From Mycolicibacter sp. MU0083 (lineage in GTDB: Bacteria; Actinomycetota; Actinomycetes; Mycobacteriales; Mycobacteriaceae), in NCBI RefSeq assembly GCF_963378075.1, contig NZ_OY726394.1, positions 4,092,001-4,156,000 on the forward strand: a stretch of 64,000 nt of DNA, written 5' to 3'. A program made the translations under genes and the position numbers. Below are positions 59,601 to 64,000 of this stretch, piece after piece (positions within the stretch are counted from its first letter, which is position 1; each line of letters starts with the position of its first letter). The notes under the pieces were generated by a model that searched no databases, was not told the origin of the DNA, and saw only the letters and a program-made list of their open reading frames with translations.

Positions 59601-60180
59601 GGTAGTCGAAGACCACCAGCCGGGTGGGGGCCGGCCCGGCCAGGACCAGATCCACCGCGTCGGGCAGTGAATCGACGGCTGCCGCGATCACCCGGGGCTC
59701 GGTCTCGGCGACGATCGGGGTCAGGGTGCTCACCGCCGCGGAGGTCTGCAGCGGTACGGCGACGGCGCCGATCTGGCCCAGCGCAACGTCGATCACGGTG
59801 TAGTCGACGCTGGTGAAGCCCAACACCGCGACCCGGTCTCCGGGGCGCACCGCGCCGGCGACCAGGGCGGCGGCCAGCCGGCGGACCCGCTCCCCGACCT
59901 CGCCGTAGGTGATGGTCTGGTAGCGCGGCAGGAGTTCGGCGGTGGTGCGGCCGGTGGCCGGGTCGGTGACGTACTCGACGGCGCGCTGCCCCAGGGCCGG
60001 CCGCTCGGCGTAGCCCTCGAAGACGGTCCGGGCGACCTGCGCCAGCCGGGGCTGGGCTTCGACCGCGGCGGTGACGGCGGGGTCGGGGCGGGCGGCGGCG
60101 AACTGCGGGTCGTGGGCGACGAGCTCGGCGATCCGGCCGGCTAGTTGCTCTTCGGCCGGCAAAGGGGAAGCGTTCGACAT
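56662..60180 (-). CDS. car: Carboxylic acid reductase (CAR; FadD9-like)
   Basis: 1172 residues from ATG 60180; the 16 extra codons upstream are not needed. Domain order: adenylation domain with LLVYTSGSTGAPKGAMY (~residues 270-290) and GYGSTEAGMV; carrier domain with LGGDSLSALTFGNLL (phosphopantetheine Ser); NADPH reductase domain with LLTGATGFLGRYLALEWL and catalytic YGTSKWAGEVL. It reduces free fatty or aromatic acids to aldehydes and needs a phosphopantetheinyl transferase. The upstream region (60181-60322) is A/T-rich and holds TTAG-CAAAA-CTAA (60250-60262), a possible operator. M. tuberculosis has fadD9 elsewhere. Confidence 0.96.
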   Translation of the reverse strand: MSNASPLPAEEQLAGRIAELVAHDPQFAAARPDPAVTAAVEAQPRLAQVARTVFEGYAERPALGQRAVEYVTDPATGRTTAELLPRYQTITYGEVGERVRRLAAALVAGAVRPGDRVAVLGFTSVDYTVIDVALGQIGAVAVPLQTSAAVSTLTPIVAETEPRVIAAAVDSLPDAVDLVLAGPAPTRLVVFDYHEQVDDHRDALADARARLAGVEIVVEPLADLLARGAALSFVDPPADADADPLALLVYTSGSTGAPKGAMYPERNVTRMWVRSAKHWFGPTAVSITLNFMPMSHIMGRGILYGTLGNGGTAYFSARSDLSTFLEDLALVRPTELNFVPRIWEMLYQHYCSEVDGFAGDPADAEAQVLARLRTELLGGRCVFAMTGSAPISDELRSWVDELTEQHVLNGYGSTEAGMVLFDGEVQRPPVLDYKLADVPDLGYFSTDTPHPRGELLLKTENLFPGYYRRPEITAEVFDADGYYRTGDVVAEVAPDRLVYVDRRNNVLKLAQGEFVTLAKLEAVFGNSPLVRQIYVYGNSAQPYLLAVVVPTEQAQGRFATEAELKAAIAESLQQVAKDADLQSYEVPRDLIIETEPFTLENGLLTGIRKLAWPKLKARYGDRLERRYAELAQGQAGELSELRRHGAQRPVAETVARAAAALLGASAGDLSPQAHFTDLGGDSLSALTFGNLLRDIFGVDVPVGVIVSPANDLAAIADYVTAELAGAGSKRPSFASVHGRDALEVAAADLTLDKFLDEATLAAAPGLPGPSEQVRTVLLTGATGFLGRYLALEWLERLAPVGGTLICLVRARSDEDARRRLDDVFDSGDQRLLARYTELAADHLHVIAGDKGEADLGLAHDVWQRLADTVDVIVDPAALVNHLLPYSELFGPNAVGTAELIRIALTGKIKPFTYFSTIGVGDQIPLGKFTEDADVRVMSPVRAINDGYANGYGTSKWAGEVLLREAHDLCGLPVAVFRCDMILADTSYAGQLNLPDMFTRMMFSLVAAGVAPGSFYELGDDGRRRRAHYDGLPVEFIAEAATELGAAAGGGFTTYHVMNPYDDGRGMDEFVDWLIEAGYPIQRIDDYGDWLQRFETTLRALPEQQRQASLLPLLHNYQKPQVPICGSIAPTDRFRAAVQAAGLGPDPEHPDIPHVTREVIVKYITDLELLGLL

Positions 60181-60322
60181 TTCTTGACCTCTAATTGCTA
60201 TCTCGCGAAAGTGATTTACCTGGCGCAATCTGCGTCGATGTAAACTACGTTAGCAAAACTAATTGATTCTAGGTCGCTGGCGCCCTGTGACGTTGACCTC
60301 AGAAATGTTTGCCCGGAGCGGG

Positions 60323-62398
60323 TCAGCTCAGGGATTCCTCCAGCCACGGGAGCAGCCACTTCACGCCTTCGGGAGTGAGGTGGATGCCGTCACTGCGCAC
60401 CTTGATCCCGTCCACTTTGGCGGTGTAGACGCCCTCGGGCGCCAATTTCTTGTTCAGGTCCATCACGGTCACGGCGTCACGCCCGGCGACCTCGGCGCGC
60501 AGCAGGGCGTTCCAGAGGTCGACACGCCGCGGGTCGTCCTCGGGCCACAGGCTGCCGTCGGGCCGTTCGCCGTAGCGGCTGTAGGGCACGGTGGTCACCA
60601 CCACGCGACTGCCCGCGGACTCCAGGACGTCGAGCGCCCGGCGCAGCTCGGCGATCAGGTAGGCGTCGAAGGTCGGGTCGCCGATGTGGCTCCACTGGCC
60701 CTCGTTGACCCGGTCCACGGTCTCCCAGCGGCCGACGAACAACAGCACGACGTCGGGCTGGTCGGCTTTGACCTGCCGGGTCCAGCGGGCCGGCCAACCG
60801 TCACACTCCGCCCCCTGCTCGATGGTCTTACCGGCCCAGCGGTAGGGCCCGGCCCGCACGATGCTGCAGCCGACGACGGTGTGATCGATGAAGTCGTAGC
60901 CGGGCGTCTCCGGCAGGTAGTGCATCAGCGTCCAGCCGATCGAGTCGCCGAACACCGAGACGGTGCGGGGCCGGTTCGGGTCGCGCCGCGCCGGCTGGGG
61001 CCGCGGTCCGGCGGATGGCGTGACCCGGGCCGGCGGCGACGGCGACACCGCGGCCGCCGCGGCGACATCGGGGGTGACGCCGTTCTCGGCGCTGGGCAGG
61101 TCCACCACCGGCACCACCAGCACGGTGACCGCCACCGCAGTGCAGCTGACCGCGGCGCCCAACGGCAGCAGCGGCACCCGCGCCGGCCGCCACCGCCGGA
61201 TCGGTTCCTCGATGGCCCACCACGACACCGCGGCGATCGCCAGGGTGGCGGCGCACCGCACCGCGAACAGCGTCCACCCCGACCAGCCGGTGCGCTGCCC
61301 GTTGAGGACCAGAAAGACCGGCCAGTGCCACAGATACACGCCGTAGGAGATGGTGCCCAGCCAGACCAGGGGCGACCAGGCCAACGCCCGGGCGATCAGG
61401 CCGCTCTGATGCAGCGCCACCGGGGCGATCACCGCGATGGCGGCCAACGCCACCAGCGTGAGCAGCCCGCCGCGAAACTCCGCCGCGCTGCCGGTGGCGC
61501 GGTGGGCCGCCACCGCCAGGACGGCCAGACCGACCAGGGGTGATAGCCGCGCGACCCAGCGGGCCCGACCGGTCCGCACCACCGACCAGCCCGCGGTCAG
61601 CGCCGGCCAGTCCCCGACCAGCAGGGCCGCCGCCGCGGCGCCGATCAGCAATGCCTGGGCGCGGGTGTCGGTACCGAAGTAGACCCGGTCGCGGTTGGCG
61701 TCCGAGGCCAGCATCTCCGCGGCCGCCGCCGAGGCCGCCGCGCCGGCACTGGCCAGCAGGAAGACGGTCAGGCGCACGCCGCCGACGGTGGCCCACCCGC
61801 CGCGTCGGCGGGCGCGGGCGGCCAGCAGCAGCGCGACGGCGATCAACACCAGCGGCCAGACGAAGTAGTACTGCTCCTCCACCCCCAGCGACCAGGCGTG
61901 CTGCAGCGGCGACGGCGTGCCGGCCTCGGTGAAGTAGTCGGTGTGTTGGGCGACGAACCGCCAGTTGGCCACCCAGAAGAAGGCGGCGATGGCATCCTCG
62001 CGCAGGCCCGCCACCGCTTCCGGCGGCAGCAGTTCGTGGGCGACGGCGACGGTCAGCACCATGAGCACCAGCGCCGGCAGCAGTCGGCGGATACGGCGGA
62101 TCCAGAATCCGCCGAGGTCGATGCGCCCGGTCCGGCCGAGTTCGTCGATGAGCAGCGACGTGATCAGGAATCCGCTCAGCACGAAGAACAGGTCGACGCC
62201 GATGAAGCCCCCGGACAGGCCGGGGATGCCGCCGTGGTCGGCGAGCACCAGGGCGACGGCCAGCGCACGCAGGCCGTCGAGGGCGTGGATGCCCGGGCGT
62301 CGCCGTTCGCGTCGAATCCGGTCCGTGGCGCGCGCGGTGGTCAACCGGGCGGAACGCGGGGCCGGCGCAACCCAACGGGATTTACCCGAGGTGCGCAT
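60323..62398 (-). CDS. Acyltransferase-3/SGNH membrane O-acyltransferase (Rv0111-like)
   Basis: 691 residues from ATG 62398; the longer frame starts at GTG 62494 without support. The AT3 domain starts HALDGLRALAVALVLADHG, has FFVLSGFLITSLL and SLGVEEQYYFVWPLVL, and about ten helices. The periplasmic SGNH domain has GDSIGWTL (nucleophile Ser) and the catalytic DGIH near the C-terminus. It would acetylate or succinylate envelope sugars. It lies beside the rhomboid gene as Rv0111 lies beside Rv0110. Confidence 0.92.
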   Translation of the reverse strand: MRTSGKSRWVAPAPRSARLTTARATDRIRRERRRPGIHALDGLRALAVALVLADHGGIPGLSGGFIGVDLFFVLSGFLITSLLIDELGRTGRIDLGGFWIRRIRRLLPALVLMVLTVAVAHELLPPEAVAGLREDAIAAFFWVANWRFVAQHTDYFTEAGTPSPLQHAWSLGVEEQYYFVWPLVLIAVALLLAARARRRGGWATVGGVRLTVFLLASAGAAASAAAAEMLASDANRDRVYFGTDTRAQALLIGAAAAALLVGDWPALTAGWSVVRTGRARWVARLSPLVGLAVLAVAAHRATGSAAEFRGGLLTLVALAAIAVIAPVALHQSGLIARALAWSPLVWLGTISYGVYLWHWPVFLVLNGQRTGWSGWTLFAVRCAATLAIAAVSWWAIEEPIRRWRPARVPLLPLGAAVSCTAVAVTVLVVPVVDLPSAENGVTPDVAAAAAVSPSPPARVTPSAGPRPQPARRDPNRPRTVSVFGDSIGWTLMHYLPETPGYDFIDHTVVGCSIVRAGPYRWAGKTIEQGAECDGWPARWTRQVKADQPDVVLLFVGRWETVDRVNEGQWSHIGDPTFDAYLIAELRRALDVLESAGSRVVVTTVPYSRYGERPDGSLWPEDDPRRVDLWNALLRAEVAGRDAVTVMDLNKKLAPEGVYTAKVDGIKVRSDGIHLTPEGVKWLLPWLEESLS

Positions 62399-62544
62399 CG
62401 AGGTGGCCCGGCGAGTCGGGTTCCCGGCCGGTCCACTCAAGACATCGTGGTCGCCGTTGGCGCCGATTGGTCGATCCTCTCGCTGGTGGACCACCGAAAT
62501 CTTAGGCGGCCGACCGGCGTCTCAGCGGGATGACACGCTCGAGG

Positions 62545-63342
62545 TCAGGAGACCAATTCGGCAGTGCGCCACCAGATCAGCGCGATGAACAGCGCCAGCA
62601 GCCCCAGGCTCACCGCGAGCTGGATCCGGTCGCGGGCCGCCGGACCCGGATAGACATACGCCCACGCCACCAACGACCCGGTGATCAGCCCGCCGAGGTG
62701 GCCCTGCCAGCTGATGTTGGGAATGGTGAAGGTGAAGATCAGGTTGACCACGATCACCGCGCCGATCGCACGGACGTCCATCCGCAGCCGACGGCCCACC
62801 ACCAAGGTGGCGCCGAACAGCCCGAAAATGGCACCCGAGGCGCCGGCGGTCGCCGCGGTGATCGGTGCCAACAGGTAGACCGCGACCGAGCCGCCCAGCG
62901 CGCTGAGGAAATACAGCGCACTGAACCGCACCCGGCCCAGCAGGCCCTCCAGTTGCGGACCCACCACGTACAGCGCCCACATGTTGAGCAAAAGGTGCGG
63001 CAACCCGTAGTGCAGGAACGCCGAGGTCAGCAACCGGTACACCTGGCCGTGGGCCACCGCCGGCGTCCACAGCACCAGGTCGGACTCCAACTGGTGGGAC
63101 GACACCTGCGCACCGAAGGCCAGCACGCTCAGCGCGATCAGCGCGTAGGTGACCACCGGAACACCCGAGGCCGCCCGCACCACCGGCCGGGCCCGGCGTA
63201 CCGACGCGGCACCGGCCTGCGCGCAGTCCACGCAGTGCTGGCCGACCGCGGCGGTGCGCATGCAGTCAGCGCAGATGTAACGGTCACACCGGGTGCAGCG
63301 CAGCGCGGTGGCCCGGTCGGGGTGCCGGTAGCAGACGGTCAT
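62545..63342 (-). CDS. Rhomboid-family intramembrane serine protease (Rv0110-like)
   Basis: 265 residues. The N-terminal ~40 residues are a Cys/His zinc-binding B-box-like finger (CYRHPDRATALRCTRC, CADC, HCVDC). Six helices follow; catalytic Ser is in GASGAIFGLFGA and the His in WQGHLGGLITG. HYGLPHLLLNMWALYVVGP is the usual conserved loop region. The finger may recognise membrane substrates. Substrates unknown. Confidence 0.93.
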   Translation of the reverse strand: MTVCYRHPDRATALRCTRCDRYICADCMRTAAVGQHCVDCAQAGAASVRRARPVVRAASGVPVVTYALIALSVLAFGAQVSSHQLESDLVLWTPAVAHGQVYRLLTSAFLHYGLPHLLLNMWALYVVGPQLEGLLGRVRFSALYFLSALGGSVAVYLLAPITAATAGASGAIFGLFGATLVVGRRLRMDVRAIGAVIVVNLIFTFTIPNISWQGHLGGLITGSLVAWAYVYPGPAARDRIQLAVSLGLLALFIALIWWRTAELVS

Positions 63343-63382
63343 GGCTATACCTTCTCAGAGCGGCACCGGTAGATTTCATCCA

Positions 63383-64000
63383 ATGGCACCCCGGGCACCT
63401 CGCCAACCGTTCAACGACGTCGTCACCGGATTCTGGAGCTTCGCGGCCCCGGCCTACGACACCCGGTTTCTGCAGCGGTGGGTGTATCGCCCCGCCCAGG
63501 ACGAGCTGATCGCCGCGCTGCGCGCCCGCCGCCCGGCCCGGGTCGCCGATATCGCCTGCGGCACGGGCATCCTGGCCGACCGCATCGAACGCGAACTGGC
63601 GCCCGAGGCGGTCTACGGGGTGGACATGTCCGACGGCATGCTCGCCGAGGCCCGGGCGCGCTCGTCACGGGTGCGGTGGCTGACCGGTGCCGCCGAACAG
63701 TTGCCGTTCGGCGACGGGGAACTCGATGCGGTGGTCTGCAGCTCGGCGTTTCACTTCTTCAACCAGCCCGCAGCGGTAGCCGAGTTCCACCGGGTCCTGG
63801 CGCCGGGCGGGATGGCGGCGGTCACCGCGATGAGTCCCCGGCTGTCGGATCCGATCCACGCGCTGACCGGGATCCGGTGGAATCCGGCTCGCCAGCCGAC
63901 CCCCAGTGAGATGAGCGCGCTGTTCACCGATGCCGGCTTCACCGTTGCCGACCAGCATCGGGTCGCCCGGCCGGCCTGGACGCTGGCGGTGTCGGACCTG
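63383..64000 (+). CDS. Class I SAM-dependent methyltransferase, N-terminal part
   Basis: ATG 63383; the frame is open to the window end (206 codons seen). The N-terminus has FWSFAAPAYDTRFLQRWVYRP, SAM motif I VADIACGTGILADRI, then VYGVDMSDGMLAEARAR and AFHFFNQPAAVAEFHRVLAPGG, as in ubiE-type enzymes. Divergent from the rhomboid gene across 40 bp. Substrate unknown; the C-terminus is outside the window. Confidence 0.88.
   Translation, partial: MAPRAPRQPFNDVVTGFWSFAAPAYDTRFLQRWVYRPAQDELIAALRARRPARVADIACGTGILADRIERELAPEAVYGVDMSDGMLAEARARSSRVRWLTGAAEQLPFGDGELDAVVCSSAFHFFNQPAAVAEFHRVLAPGGMAAVTAMSPRLSDPIHALTGIRWNPARQPTPSEMSALFTDAGFTVADQHRVARPAWTLAVSDL

Noticed and set aside
1..64000. tRNA, rRNA, insertion sequence, prophage or CRISPR elements
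   Set aside because: I looked for tRNA arm motifs, rRNA segments, transposase signatures and flanking repeats on both strands and saw none that I could support.

Overview
The window is high-GC actinobacterial DNA that is clearly mycobacterial (genus Mycobacterium sensu lato). Diagnostic genes include an EspR orthologue, an EthA/EthR system, an antigen 85 mycolyltransferase, BfrB, an hns-type PAKKA-repeat protein, a carboxylic acid reductase and two PGRS glycine-rich proteins. The two PGRS proteins carry Sec-type signal peptides instead of PE domains, which fits a non-tuberculous lineage. My guess, from memory only, is a Mycolicibacter/M. terrae-like lineage. All M. tuberculosis (Mtb) correspondences below come from remembered gene order and protein sequence, not from a search.

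Layout. (1) 1-11.5 kb follows Mtb Rv0136-Rv0153: CYP138 end, msrA, SnoaL-like, SDR, DUF427, SnoaL-like, DNA glycosylase, TetR genes, methyltransferase, SDR, ptpB. A TetR/hydrolase/P450 cassette is inserted between msrA and the SnoaL gene. (2) 11.5-50 kb follows Rv3834c-Rv3860: serS, septum-formation protein, metallopeptidase, phosphatase, pheA, DUF2470, LCP protein, bfrB, glpQ1, sodA, espR, hns, rraA, ethA/ethR, gltD/gltB and an ESX-type MinD-like ATPase. Insertions relative to Mtb are a CPBP protease, a PGRS-linked glycoside hydrolase, a second ethA, a second PGRS gene, a PLP-homeostasis protein and a glnA copy. (3) 50-63.4 kb follows Rv0130 down to Rv0110 in reverse order: htdZ, fbp, pepA, ldtA, an acyltransferase and a rhomboid protease, with a CoA-transferase and a carboxylic acid reductase added. 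The two source regions flank oriC on opposite sides in Mtb, so the window records rearrangement across the origin.

Functional groups. Iron: IdeR-type boxes precede the DUF2470 gene and bfrB. Nitrogen: gltBD and a divergent glnA form a compact GS-GOGAT locus with a GlnR-like box. Envelope: antigen 85, L,D-transpeptidase, LCP protein, acyltransferase, PepA. Oxidation and detoxification: two P450s, two EthA-type monooxygenases under EthR-like operators, SodA, MsrA. Copper: YcnI and CopC.

Most noteworthy: a secreted PGRS-endoglycoceramidase-like fusion and a second PGRS protein that seems to share its non-PE N-terminal domain; an ethA duplication in which both copies keep EthR-like operators; a DnaA-box cluster upstream of a tiny membrane-protein gene; a perfect KstR-type site beside a large TetR operator; and several genes under 60 codons, one pair with a well-formed promoter and Shine-Dalgarno sequence.
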